Assembly (NCBI RefSeq): GCF_900176515.1
Contig: NZ_FWXV01000006.1
Coordinates: 372,001-436,000, forward strand
Direction of reading: 5' to 3'
DNA length: 64,000 nucleotides
Source: Kibdelosporangium aridum
GTDB lineage: Bacteria; Actinomycetota; Actinomycetes; Mycobacteriales; Pseudonocardiaceae
In this document: in pieces, positions 45,517 to 56,778 of the stretch
How the letters are laid out: every line of letters starts with the position of its first letter
Position numbering within the stretch: the first letter of the stretch is position 1
The notes under the pieces: model-generated
The model's input: only the letters and a program-made list of their open reading frames with translations
The model's database searches: none
What the model was told of the DNA's origin: nothing
Made by a program: the position numbers and the translations under genes

Positions 45517-46826
45517 GGCTGATGGCTCTCGCGGCCGTCGCGGTGGTTCTTGCCGCGTGCGCGCCAGGATCGGAGAACAAGCCGGCTCAACAACCTGCTG
45601 GGGAAGTGAAGACCGACGTCGCCGCGATGGGCGACGTGACACTGACCATCTGGGACCAGGAAACCCGTCCCGCGCAGGAAGCGCAGATCAAGGAACTGAA
45701 CGCGCGGTTCCAGGCCAAGTACCCGAACATCAAGCTCAACCGGGCGGCACGGTCGTTCGACGATCTGCGCAGCACGATCAAGCTGGGGCTGACCGCCAAC
45801 GACGCGCCGGACGTCGCCCAGGTCAACAACGGCAAGCAGGACTTGGGCGCGTTCGTCAAGGCCGGTCTGCTGCGCCCAGTGGACGCCTATGCCACTGCTT
45901 ACAAGTGGACGGAACGTTTCCCGGAGTCCGTCCGCAAGCTCGCGAGCTATCCGGACAGCGGCGATGTACTCGGCCAGGGCAAGCTCTACGGCGTTCCGCA
46001 GACCGGTGAACTGGTCGGGATCTGGTACAACAAGGCCAAACTGACCGAGCTCGGCCTGCAACCGCCGAAGACGTGGGAGGAGTTCGACGCGGCGCTGGCG
46101 AAAGCCAAGTCCGCGGGCCAGGTCGCGCTGCAGATCGGGAACTTGGAGAAGAGCTCGGGCCCGTACCTGCTCGCGCTGGCCATGCACCGGTTCAGCAACC
46201 CCGCGGACGAAGCCAAAATGGCCACTGGCACGGCGGACGCGAACTGGCTGACCGAGCCCAACCGCCAAGCCGCGCGGCAGGTCGCCGACTGGGTCGACAA
46301 GGGGTATCTGACAACGGGTTTCGCCGGTCTCAAAGGTGATGACGCGACCGCGAAGTTCGCTTCGGGCGAGGGCGTTTTCCATGTCAACGGCACGTGGAGC
46401 CTGGCGACGTTGAAGGACGCGATGAAGGACAACGTCGGCTTCGTGCTGCCGCCTGGTGGCACGGTGACCGGCGGAACCGGGTTGCCGTGGGCGATCAGTT
46501 CGAAGTCTCGCAACCCGGACGCGGCCGCCGCGTACATCGACTTCATCACCACCCAGGACGCGATGAAGGTGGTCGCTTCCAGCGGGAACTTGCCGGTCCT
46601 CGACGCCGCCCAGCAACCAGGATCGGGTCCCGAACGGGACGTGCTGGACAAGTGGCAGGAAGCGTCGACCTCGCAGAAGATGGTGCCGTACTTGGACTAT
46701 GCGACGCCGAACGCGTACGAAGTGGTCGGCGGCGCGGTCGAGCAGTTGATGGCCAAGCAACTGGACGTGGAGGCGTTCCTCGGCAAGCTCCAGGCTGACC
46801 TGGAGTCGAGCCGTGGCGGTCGGTGA
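45513..46826 (+). CDS. ABC transporter sugar-binding lipoprotein
   Basis: The protein has 437 residues from TTG 45513. The lipobox is VLAAC (Cys 16). The fold is that of family 1 extracellular solute-binding proteins: VTLTIWDQETRPAQEAQIKELNARFQAKYPNIKL, DAPDVAQVNNGKQDLGAF, LYGVPQTGELVGIWYNKAKLTELG and FHVNGTWSLATL. The trailing PGSGPERDVLDKWQEASTSQKMVPYLDYATPN is the hinge-side C-domain. The bound sugar is not identifiable. It overlaps both neighbours. Confidence 0.92.
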   Translation: MRLMALAAVAVVLAACAPGSENKPAQQPAGEVKTDVAAMGDVTLTIWDQETRPAQEAQIKELNARFQAKYPNIKLNRAARSFDDLRSTIKLGLTANDAPDVAQVNNGKQDLGAFVKAGLLRPVDAYATAYKWTERFPESVRKLASYPDSGDVLGQGKLYGVPQTGELVGIWYNKAKLTELGLQPPKTWEEFDAALAKAKSAGQVALQIGNLEKSSGPYLLALAMHRFSNPADEAKMATGTADANWLTEPNRQAARQVADWVDKGYLTTGFAGLKGDDATAKFASGEGVFHVNGTWSLATLKDAMKDNVGFVLPPGGTVTGGTGLPWAISSKSRNPDAAAAYIDFITTQDAMKVVASSGNLPVLDAAQQPGSGPERDVLDKWQEASTSQKMVPYLDYATPNAYEVVGGAVEQLMAKQLDVEAFLGKLQADLESSRGGR

Positions 46827-47673
46827 ACCGAGGCGGGTGGGGTATCTGTATGCCCTGCCCGCCCTGCTCGTCTACGCGGCCTTCCTGCTCTTTCCGTTGC
46901 TGCACAGCGGATGGCTGTCCCTGTTCGACTGGGACGGACTGTCTTTGGGGACATGGGCAGGGTTGTCGAACTACGCGGACATGTTCTCCGAAGAAGGCGC
47001 CGGCGCGGCCTTCGGGCACGTGGCCGTCCTGATCCTGTTCTTCTCGGTGCTGCCTGTCTGCATAGGACTCGTACTGGCGACGGCACTCCATAGGGTGCGT
47101 ATACGTGGGTTGCCGTTCTTCAGGACCGTACTGTTCCTACCGCAGGTCATAGCTATGGTCGTGGTGGCTGTGGCCTGGCAAAGAATCTTCGCGCCGGACG
47201 GCGCATTGAATTTTCTCCTTGGTACACAAGGGAAAGCCTGGCTCGGCGACTCCGCGACGGCCCTGCTCGCGGTCGGAATTGTCGGTACGTGGGTGCAGAC
47301 TGGCCTCGCGATGGTTTTGTTCCTCGGTGGGATCGGGAAGGTCTCCGCCGACCTGTTCGACGCCGCCCGGCTGGACGGCGCCGGACCGGCGGGGGAGTTC
47401 CGCTCGGTGATCCTTCCGGCGTTGCGAGGGGAGATCGGGGTGGCACTGACGCTGACCGTGATCGCCGCGCTGCGCACGTTCGACTTGGTCTACATGATGA
47501 CCCCGTTGGGCGGGCCGGGCGGCTCGACGACCGTGCCCGCGTACGAGATCTACCAACGCGCCTTCCACACCGGCCAGGTCGGCTCAGCCGCCGCGATCGG
47601 TGTGGTCATCACGGTTCTGGCGTTCCTGGTGACGTACGTGATCACGCGGGTCGCGGGGAGGGAGCGAGCATGA
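46813..47673 (+). CDS. ABC sugar permease, MalF/UgpA type
   Basis: The protein has 286 residues and six membrane helices. The cytoplasmic EAA loop is FDAARLDGAGPAGEFRSVILPAL, which contacts the ATPase. GTG 46813 overlaps the solute-binding gene by 14 bp. It pairs with the next permease in a type I importer. No ATPase gene is present in the operon, so a shared MsiK-like ATPase encoded elsewhere is expected, as is usual in actinomycetes. Confidence 0.9.
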   Translation: MAVGEPRRVGYLYALPALLVYAAFLLFPLLHSGWLSLFDWDGLSLGTWAGLSNYADMFSEEGAGAAFGHVAVLILFFSVLPVCIGLVLATALHRVRIRGLPFFRTVLFLPQVIAMVVVAVAWQRIFAPDGALNFLLGTQGKAWLGDSATALLAVGIVGTWVQTGLAMVLFLGGIGKVSADLFDAARLDGAGPAGEFRSVILPALRGEIGVALTLTVIAALRTFDLVYMMTPLGGPGGSTTVPAYEIYQRAFHTGQVGSAAAIGVVITVLAFLVTYVITRVAGRERA

Positions 47674-48476
47674 CCGTCTCCCGGTTCGAACGCGTCGGCA
47701 CCTATCTCGTCCTCGGTGTCTTCACCATCTTCGCTCTCTATCCCATGCTGTCCATCCTCTTCACCGCGTTGCGGTCCGAAGTGGTCGGACAAGGCGGGAT
47801 CCACTGGGAGAACTTCGCGAAGGCCTTCGACGAGGCCCGGTTCGGCAGCTACCTGTTCTCCAGCCTCCTGGTCAGCGTTTCGGTCGTCGCTCTGACGGTC
47901 GTGCTTTCGATCCTGGCCGCGTATGCCTTCGGCACCATGCACTTCCGTGGCCGCGACGCCCTGTTCTACCTGATGTTGCTTGGCCTCACCGTGCCGAGTG
48001 AGGCCGTGGTCGTCCCGCTCTACTACGACCTGCGCGACCTTGGGCTGACAGATACCTATGCCTCCCTGATCCTTCCGCAGGTTGCCCAGTCCGTCGCGTT
48101 CGGGGCGTTCTGGATGCGGACGTATTTCCGGTCGACCTCGCGCGGCATTGTCGAGGCCGCAAGGCTCGACGGCGCCGGGCATTGGCAGACACTCTGGCGG
48201 GTGTTGGTCCCGATGGGGCGGCCCGCGTTGGTCACGTTGATCGTGCTGGTGTTCATGTGGACGTGGAACGAGTTCCTGCTCGCCCGGGTCATGATCACCA
48301 GTGAGGCGTTACGCACGGCCCCGTTGGGCCTGCAGTTCTTCTCGGGCCGGTCCGATACCAGTGTGCCGCTGCTCGCGGCCGCTTCGGTGCTGGTCGCACT
48401 GCCGGTGGTGGTGCTTTATCTGTTCCTGCAAAGACATTTCATCCGCGGCATGGTGGATGGCGCGGTCAAAGGCTAG
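47670..48476 (+). CDS. ABC sugar permease, MalG/UgpE type
   Basis: The protein has 268 residues, with ATG 47670 overlapping the upstream stop (ATGA). Six membrane helices are evident and the EAA loop is IVEAARLDGAGHWQTLWRVLVPMGRPAL. It is the second membrane half of the importer. The frame extends upstream into the first permease gene but the MTVSRFERVGTYLVLGVFTI start is the natural one. Confidence 0.92.
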   Translation: MTVSRFERVGTYLVLGVFTIFALYPMLSILFTALRSEVVGQGGIHWENFAKAFDEARFGSYLFSSLLVSVSVVALTVVLSILAAYAFGTMHFRGRDALFYLMLLGLTVPSEAVVVPLYYDLRDLGLTDTYASLILPQVAQSVAFGAFWMRTYFRSTSRGIVEAARLDGAGHWQTLWRVLVPMGRPALVTLIVLVFMWTWNEFLLARVMITSEALRTAPLGLQFFSGRSDTSVPLLAAASVLVALPVVVLYLFLQRHFIRGMVDGAVKG

Positions 48477-48487
48477 GAGAGGAAACA

Positions 48488-50935
48488 GTGCGCTGGGTTG
48501 CCCTGCTACCCCTTGTTCTTCTCGCCGGTGCGACAGCGGTTCCCGCTCAAGCGGTCGAACGGGATCGTGCGGAGCTGGACGTGCTCTTCGTCGGCGCGCA
48601 CCCGGACGACGAAGCGGGCTCGCTCGCTGCGCTCGGCCAGTTCAAAGTCCGGTCCGGCGTGGTCACGGTGACGCGTGGCGAAGGCGGCGGGAACGCCGTA
48701 GGCACCGAGGAAGGCCCGGAGCTCGGCCGGCTGCGTGAGGCCGAGGAGAGACGTGCGGTCGGCAAAGCCGGGATCACCGACGTCTTCAACCTGGACAAAG
48801 CCGACTTCTACTACACCGTCAGCTCGCCGCTGACCCAGCAGGCATGGGGCCATGAGGACTCGCTCGGCAAGCTGGTCCGGGTGATCCGGCAGACCAAGCC
48901 GAAGGTCGTGATCACGATGGACCCGGCGCCCTCGCCGGGCAACCACGGCAACCACCAGTACGCGGCGCGGCTGGCGATCGAGGCATTCGACAAGGCGGCT
49001 GATCCGAAGGCGTTCCGTGAACAGGGTTTGCGCCCATGGTCGGTGTCCAGGTTGTTCACCAGTGGCCTGAAAGGCGAGCGGACCCGCGGCCCGAACTGCG
49101 TCAGCGCCTTCACCCCGACCGAGCCGACCGACCGGGTCTGGGGCGTGTGGGCGGGCGCGTCGGCGTATGGCGGGCAGACGTGGGCGCAGGTCGAGCGAGC
49201 CGCGCAACGTGAGTACGCCAGTCAAGGCTGGGCCGGTTTTCCCGACGTGCCAACCGATCCCGCGCAGATCGGGTGTGACTATTTCACCCAGATCGCGAGT
49301 CGGGTGCCGTATCGCGTCGACAACCGCGGCCCGCTTGGCATCCTCGAAGGCGCGATCGTCCCAGGCGAACTGCCGTTGGGGACGAAGCTGTCGGCGAAGC
49401 CCTCGAAGTACGCCGTGACAGCGGGATCCCAGGTGAAGATCGATGTGACGTCGTCCGTGCGCGGCCCCGTCACATTGACCCCACCTTCTGGATGGACTGT
49501 TCGAGGTGACACCGTCACGGTTCCCGCCGATGCCAAGCCCGGCAAGGCGCGGATCGGTGTCCGTGTCGCCAGTGGCGGGAAGTCCGGATCCACCGAGGCA
49601 TTAGTCGAGGTCGTGCCTGCGCTGACGGCCACGCAGCAGCCGCTGCCGCAGGTCGCGCAGTACCAGCAGTGGGCACAGGAGGTCGGGCACCTTGAGCTGG
49701 CCAACTTGGTCGCGCCGGTGTTGGCCCTGCCGTCCGGTGGCAGCCGGGATATCGACATCACGATTCGCAACCAGAGTGACGTCGCGCGGGAGGGCGCCGT
49801 CTCGTTGACGATGCCTGCGGGGTTCGAGGCGAGTCCCGAGCAGCGCTTCCCGAGCCTGGCGCCCGGTGCGACCGCGGTCGTGAAGTTCTCGGTCCGCAAC
49901 ACCGATCCAGCACTGCCGACTGGAATGCGTGGCGGCGACTACCGGTATGCGATCAACATTTCGGGCACCACCGCGCACGCCGCGTTGGAACTCGTACCCG
50001 CGACCACGATTCAGCAGGCGGGTGTTTCGCCTGTGGTGGACGGGGTTTCCGGGACAGGAGAGTATCCAGGGCCGGAATTGGACATCTCGTCGCGCTGGGA
50101 AGGCGATGACTGTACGTCGGTCAACGACTGCTCGGCGACCGCCCGACTGTCCTGGCGGGACGACACATTGTTCGCCTTGGTCACAGTCACTGACGATGTA
50201 CTCGGTACCCGGCTGGCCACGGCGGACTGCAAACGGCATTGGCGCACCGACTCGGTCGAGCTGACCATCGACCCGCGTGGCCGTTCGGAGAACACCTCGA
50301 CCACCTACAAGCTCGCCGTTCTGCCTGCCACCGCGGAAGGACCGCCGTGCGCGTTGCGGGACGCGGACAACAAACAGGGTGGTGCGCCCGGTGTGCGGGT
50401 CGCGTCGAAGATCACGGAAACGGGATATGTCGTCGAGGTCGCTGTCCCTCTTTCGGAGGTACCCGGCGCGGTCGATCCGGCTTCCACCGGCCTGAACGTC
50501 CTTGTGTACGACTCGGACACGCAGGACCGAACTGGGCAAACGCGAATCGGATGGTCCACTTGGGGCGGCGTGCAAGGGGATCCGTACCGCTGGGGACGTG
50601 CCAAGCTGGACGGTTACACACCGCCACCGGACCGGCCGATCGATCCGCCCGCGCCGGTACTTCCGTTGGAGGCATTGGCCTCTGTGGATTCCCCTCAATC
50701 GCTCGAGCAGTCCATTCGGCTCGGTCTCGCGCCCGGCGCGGCACCGGCCGCCAGACCGATCCATATCCGCCACGGATTCCTGCTGACCAGCGAAAAGGGG
50801 ACGGCCTATGTGTTCGCCAACGGGCAACGGCATGTGCTGCAAGTGGCTCCAGGACTGACAAAACTGCCGCATGGCCAACTTTTGTTGGGGTTCGTCACGA
50901 CGAGAGGAGCGACCGCCGCGGCTGAATCACGCTAA
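48488..50935 (+). CDS. Secreted PIG-L deacetylase with CBM9-like domain
   Basis: The protein has 815 residues. GTG 48488 has AGGAGAGG upstream, and a signal peptide covers about 1-22. The PIG-L domain has the zinc and catalytic motif AHPDDE at 37-42, RLREAEERRAV, and the second metal histidine in NHGNHQYAARLA. A beta-rich linker with VTSSVRGPVTLTPP and NEW3-like sequence follows. A C-terminal CBM9/DOMON-like module (about 520-700: DCSATARLSWRDDTLFALVTVTDD) may bind a glycan. PIG-L enzymes remove N-acetyl groups from GlcNAc-linked molecules. It closes the ABC operon 12 bp after the permease gene. Its exact substrate is unknown. Confidence 0.88.
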   Translation: MRWVALLPLVLLAGATAVPAQAVERDRAELDVLFVGAHPDDEAGSLAALGQFKVRSGVVTVTRGEGGGNAVGTEEGPELGRLREAEERRAVGKAGITDVFNLDKADFYYTVSSPLTQQAWGHEDSLGKLVRVIRQTKPKVVITMDPAPSPGNHGNHQYAARLAIEAFDKAADPKAFREQGLRPWSVSRLFTSGLKGERTRGPNCVSAFTPTEPTDRVWGVWAGASAYGGQTWAQVERAAQREYASQGWAGFPDVPTDPAQIGCDYFTQIASRVPYRVDNRGPLGILEGAIVPGELPLGTKLSAKPSKYAVTAGSQVKIDVTSSVRGPVTLTPPSGWTVRGDTVTVPADAKPGKARIGVRVASGGKSGSTEALVEVVPALTATQQPLPQVAQYQQWAQEVGHLELANLVAPVLALPSGGSRDIDITIRNQSDVAREGAVSLTMPAGFEASPEQRFPSLAPGATAVVKFSVRNTDPALPTGMRGGDYRYAINISGTTAHAALELVPATTIQQAGVSPVVDGVSGTGEYPGPELDISSRWEGDDCTSVNDCSATARLSWRDDTLFALVTVTDDVLGTRLATADCKRHWRTDSVELTIDPRGRSENTSTTYKLAVLPATAEGPPCALRDADNKQGGAPGVRVASKITETGYVVEVAVPLSEVPGAVDPASTGLNVLVYDSDTQDRTGQTRIGWSTWGGVQGDPYRWGRAKLDGYTPPPDRPIDPPAPVLPLEALASVDSPQSLEQSIRLGLAPGAAPAARPIHIRHGFLLTSEKGTAYVFANGQRHVLQVAPGLTKLPHGQLLLGFVTTRGATAAAESR

Positions 50936-50956
50936 GGGCGGTACTTTTCCGCGCCG

Positions 50957-50974
50957 TCCTACGTCACCGTAGGA
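50957..50974 (+). terminator. Hairpin downstream of the PIG-L gene
   Basis: TCCTACG-TCAC-CGTAGGA is a perfect 7-bp stem with a 4-nt loop, starting 22 bp past the operon stop. A short T-run (GTTTC) follows. It may instead be an operator for the next frame. Confidence 0.45.
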
Positions 50975-51007
50975 GTTTCGGTCCCCTACTTTCCGAGAGG
51001 GTGCTGG

Positions 51008-51316
51008 ATGACCGCTTTATCCGGCCAGCGGATGCACTACTGCGGCAAATGTGTGTCCGGCGAGCACGATCTCGGGATCGACAACTGGGAGACGAAATTC
51101 TGCCGGTTGCAGCGCGAACTGTGCCAATGCGACTGCGACTGCCCCTACTATCGCGTCCTGATCGAGGAACCCCGCTGCCATCGGCGCCGAACCCCGCGCC
51201 GATGGCACGCCGGAACCCGCCACTCCCGCAACTGGGCCCGCCGCCACCTGCACGAAACCATCGGCCCACCCATCCTCAGCCCCGAGGAATACATCGACGG
51301 CCCCCGATCCACATAG
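51008..51316 (+). CDS. Small cysteine-rich hypothetical protein
   Basis: The frame has 102 codons. It starts MHYCGKCVSGEHDLGIDNWETKF after an 8-residue lead, and then RLQRELCQCDCDCPYYR. Eight cysteines in the first about 57 residues, including C-x2-C and C-x-C-x-C-x-C, suggest a metal-binding small protein. The C-terminal half is Arg/His-rich and less convincing. It is not certain that it is expressed. It lies between the carbohydrate operon and the 22-bp repeat array. Confidence 0.42.
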   Translation: MTALSGQRMHYCGKCVSGEHDLGIDNWETKFCRLQRELCQCDCDCPYYRVLIEEPRCHRRRTPRRWHAGTRHSRNWARRHLHETIGPPILSPEEYIDGPRST

Positions 51317-51328
51317 GACCCCACCCCA

Positions 51329-51360
51329 CCCAAGCCACCCCACGCCCAAGCCGCCCCACT
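51329..51360 (+). repeat. 16-bp tandem repeat, two units
   Basis: CCCAAGCCACCCCACG is followed directly by CCCAAGCCGCCCCACT, 14 of 16 bases identical. It lies in a C-rich tract just before the 22-bp array. Confidence 0.55.
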
Positions 51361-51377
51361 CGCGCACCCGAGCCCGC

Positions 51378-51641
51378 GCTCCGCCACAGCGAAACCCCCT
51401 TCCGGCGCCGCGACATACACGTTCCGGCATGGCGACATGCGCGGTCCGGCACGGTGACATACACGTTCCGGCACGGTGAGGTCTCCGTTCCGGCACAGCG
51501 AGATCTCTGTTCCGGCAACCGTGACATGCGCGTTCCGGCACTGCGAAGTCCTCCTTCCGACACGGTGAGATACCCCTTCCGACACAGCGACTTCGCCGTT
51601 GCCGCACCGTGAAGTGGCCGTTGAGCCATCGTGAAGGCACC
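51378..51641 (+). repeat. Degenerate 22-bp tandem array, 12 units
   Basis: Units start at 51378, 51400, 51422, 51444, 51466, 51488, 51510, 51533, 51555, 51577, 51599 and 51621. All are 22 bp except one of 23 and the last of 21. Units 2-10 begin [TG]TCCG[GA]C and carry a central G[TC]GA. The commonest form starts TTCCGGCACGGTGACATA and ends CACG. The outer units (1, 11, 12) are the most diverged. Two helical turns of DNA are about 21 bp, so equivalent bases face the same side. Confidence 0.85.
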
Positions 51642-51754
51642 CTGCAGCCGCCACGCAGCCGCCGTGGGATCCAGTGTGAAGTTCGCTGAATTGCACTGCC
51701 GTTGTCCCGCGACCTACCCATGTGGACGTGCCTGTCGCGGTCGCATAGTGGACT

Positions 51755-51785
51755 CGGGAGTCATACCCTTTGGCTATGACTCCCG
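51755..51785. promoter_or_regulatory. Perfect inverted repeat across a lysR start codon
   Basis: CGGGAGTCATA-N9-TATGACTCCCG is an 11-bp perfect inverted repeat. Its right arm contains ATG 51776. It includes a T-N11-A (51764/51776), as expected for LysR autoregulation. Confidence 0.6.
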
Positions 51786-52687
51786 ATCTGGAGTCGTTGC
51801 GTCTGCTGGTGCTGGTCGGGGAACTGGGCAGCATCGGCAGGGCGGCGGCCAAGCTGGGCATCGCGCAGCCCTCGGCGAGCAAGCGGCTGTCCAGCCTTGA
51901 GCGCAAGTTCGGGTTGGCCCTGGTCGACCGGACGCGTCGTGGGTCGGCGCTCACGCCGGACGGACGTGTGGTCACTGACTGGGCGAGACGTGTGCTCGAC
52001 GAGCTGAACGTCCTGGTCACCGGGGCCGAGGCGCTGCGGTCGAGGCGTGCGGCCGAACTCCGCGTCGCGGCCAGCCTGACCGTCGCCGAACACCTTGCGC
52101 CGGGCTGGATCGGCGAGCTGCGCCGGTCCAGCAATGACCTTTATGTCGGTCTTGTCGTGACCAACTCCAGCTTGGTCTGCGATCTTGTCCGGGGTGGTGA
52201 GGTCGATCTCGGCTTTGTCGAGTCGCCGACCGTGCCAACCGAACTGTCCGCGCGCCGGGTTGCGACCGATCGGCTTGCCGTGGTCGTCCCGCCTGGTCAT
52301 GCCTGGGCACGTCGCCGCAAACCACTCACCGCGGCGGAGCTGGCGGAGACTCCGCTGGTCGTCCGCGAGCACGGTTCCGGGACGCGGGAAACCTTGGAGC
52401 GAGCACTGCGTCGGGCCAAAGTGGGCGCGCTGCATCCCGTCGCCGAGCTCGGGTCGACGACAGCTGTGCGTAGTGCGGTCGTTGATGGCGCCGGACCTGC
52501 TGTCCTCAGTGTTCTCGCGGTCGACGCCGACCTGTCCGAGGGGCGTCTCGTCGAGGTTGCCGTGGACGGGCTGGATCTCCGCCGCCAACTTCGTGCGGTT
52601 TGGCCTGGTGGACGCCGCCTCCTCGGCTCAGCGGCCGAGTTGCTCGCCGTCGCGCTGCGGGCGTCAGGGACCGACCGCGATGGGTGA
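51776..52687 (+). CDS. LysR-family transcriptional regulator
   Basis: The protein has 303 residues from ATG 51776 (a TTG two codons upstream is possible). The HTH is LESLRLLVLVGELGSIGRAAAKLGIAQPSASKRLSSLERKFGLALVDRTRRGSALTPDG. The effector domain spans about 90-295 (AAELRVAASLTVAEHL, LVVREHGSGTRETLERAL), which resembles CysB/CbbR-type members. Its target is not obvious: it is convergent with a lipoprotein gene, and the nearest upstream feature is the repeat array. The start codon lies inside a perfect palindrome. Confidence 0.9.
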   Translation: MTPDLESLRLLVLVGELGSIGRAAAKLGIAQPSASKRLSSLERKFGLALVDRTRRGSALTPDGRVVTDWARRVLDELNVLVTGAEALRSRRAAELRVAASLTVAEHLAPGWIGELRRSSNDLYVGLVVTNSSLVCDLVRGGEVDLGFVESPTVPTELSARRVATDRLAVVVPPGHAWARRRKPLTAAELAETPLVVREHGSGTRETLERALRRAKVGALHPVAELGSTTAVRSAVVDGAGPAVLSVLAVDADLSEGRLVEVAVDGLDLRRQLRAVWPGGRRLLGSAAELLAVALRASGTDRDG

Positions 52688-53407
52688 TCCCGCGCCGGTG
52701 ATGAGCACCCGTGCGCCCAGCGGCGAGCGAAGGGTGACCTCGAACGGGCGCATTTCGCTCCTGCCCGGCGCGCACGGCCGGGTGTTGCCCGCCGTCGCGT
52801 AAACCGTCACGGACGTCGCTGATTCCTTTGCCTCGCCTCGAAACACAGGCGGGCCGGAGCCTGGACACGGTTCCGGGCTGTGGAGCAAGGACACCGTTAG
52901 TTTCAGCCCGTCGAGCCGTGCGGGCGGCGTCTCCCAGGAGAACTGCGGGATTTTGCCGAGCTTCCAGAACGCGGTCGGCGTCAACGCGGGCCACTCGATG
53001 ACCGGCGATGTGTCGAACCGCCAGACCGGCAGCGTCACGTCGCCACGATCGGTCTCGAACTGCGCGGAGGTCAGCGTTGCCTGCACGGCCGGGCCGCTGC
53101 GGTACGCACCCATCGCGGTCACGGCTTCGTCGGCGCTGATCGTTCGCAGTTCAGCCGGGCCGTCCGGCAGCGTGACGGCCATCGTCGCTGGTGGCGTGGG
53201 CGCCGACGCCAGCGTCACGCTCATCCCCGGCTTCGGCAGCGGATCGAGCAGCACGATCGGCCGAGGTTTGCTGTCGACGGGGAATGCGGTCCAGTCCAGG
53301 TCCGGGTGCGTCACACTCGCCGTCTGCGGCGACACGGGCGGTCGCTGCGAAGACTCCGTACATCCGGCGAGCACGAGCACCGGCACCATCAACCAGATCG
53401 TGCGCAC
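52664..53407 (-). CDS. Lipoprotein of unknown function
   Basis: The protein has 247 residues from GTG 53407, with GGGGGTGG upstream. The lipobox is VLAGC. The rest is beta-strand and proline-rich with Pro-Thr pairs and two C-terminal cysteines (EPCPGSGPP, TRPCAPGR). TVTVYATAGNT-like segments suggest a small adhesive or binding domain. No family is recognised. It overlaps the lysR gene by 24 bp, tail to tail. Confidence 0.7.
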   Translation of the reverse strand: MRTIWLMVPVLVLAGCTESSQRPPVSPQTASVTHPDLDWTAFPVDSKPRPIVLLDPLPKPGMSVTLASAPTPPATMAVTLPDGPAELRTISADEAVTAMGAYRSGPAVQATLTSAQFETDRGDVTLPVWRFDTSPVIEWPALTPTAFWKLGKIPQFSWETPPARLDGLKLTVSLLHSPEPCPGSGPPVFRGEAKESATSVTVYATAGNTRPCAPGRSEMRPFEVTLRSPLGARVLITGAGSPIAVGP

Positions 53408-53471
53408 GGACCACCCCCAGGAAATCTCGTTCTCCAAGTGGACGTGTCCGGGGACGGCTAGGTTGTCGTGA

Positions 53472-56241
<2,770 letters not shown>

Positions 56242-56279
56242 CCCCGATGCGCGAAATCGCGTCGCCCCAACCACCTTCG

Positions 56280-56765
56280 CTAGCGACCGGCAGAACCATC
56301 GCGTGACGTTGCCAGGAAATGGAAGCAGCCTGCTTCCTGACTCCGGACATGCACGAAAGCCACTTCCGGCTGGCTCAGCACGTCCTTCAGCGCGGCCTCG
56401 TGGTCGTCCTCGTTGCCCAGGAAAGTGATGTGGTCATAGGCCCGGGCGCCGGTGTGGTCAAAGGGGTTCAGGATCGCTTTGCTGCGCAGGTGTGATGCGG
56501 GGTACTGGTCCGTGGCCGAGTACCCCGCACACGCCTCGTAGTGCACGAACACCGGTCCCGCCTCCATCCACGGACTCGCCGAGTCCCAAGGCGAGTAGCA
56601 GATCAGCGCGATGTCCTCGTCCTGCGATGCCTTGCGCAGGCAGCAGCGCAGCGGCTCCCAGCCCTCCGCCACGCGCAACTGCCACTTGTTGCCGAACTCG
56701 TCCTTGCCTTCTTCCCGCATTGCTTCCAGTCGCTCCACCGGGATCGCCGTGTACTGAATCTCCAT
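56280..56765 (-). CDS. DUF1203 family protein
   Basis: The protein has 161 residues. RCCLRKASQDEDIALICYSPWD, AGPVFVHYEAC and an arrangement of His and Cys residues (HLRSKAILNPF, DHITFLG) match DUF1203, a small family of unknown function with a possible metal site. It is convergent with ligA at 38 bp. ATG 56765 is the natural start. Confidence 0.8.
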   Translation of the reverse strand: MEIQYTAIPVERLEAMREEGKDEFGNKWQLRVAEGWEPLRCCLRKASQDEDIALICYSPWDSASPWMEAGPVFVHYEACAGYSATDQYPASHLRSKAILNPFDHTGARAYDHITFLGNEDDHEAALKDVLSQPEVAFVHVRSQEAGCFHFLATSRDGSAGR

Positions 56766-56778
56766 GGCTCAAGCGTGC

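Larger units (their letters stand above)
51317..51775. other. Non-coding region with tandem repeats before a lysR gene
   Basis: This 459-bp stretch contains a C-rich tract with a 16-bp repeat, the 12-unit 22-bp array, and the operator of the next gene. No credible reading frame runs through it; the 22-nt period shifts frame at every unit. Confidence 0.75.

Noticed and set aside
51378-51641. CRISPR array
   Set aside because: The units are contiguous with no spacers, degenerate, and there are no cas genes.
56242-56279. Terminator between ligA and DUF1203
   Set aside because: Only a short imperfect GCGCGA/TCGCGT pairing exists, with no T-run; too weak to call.
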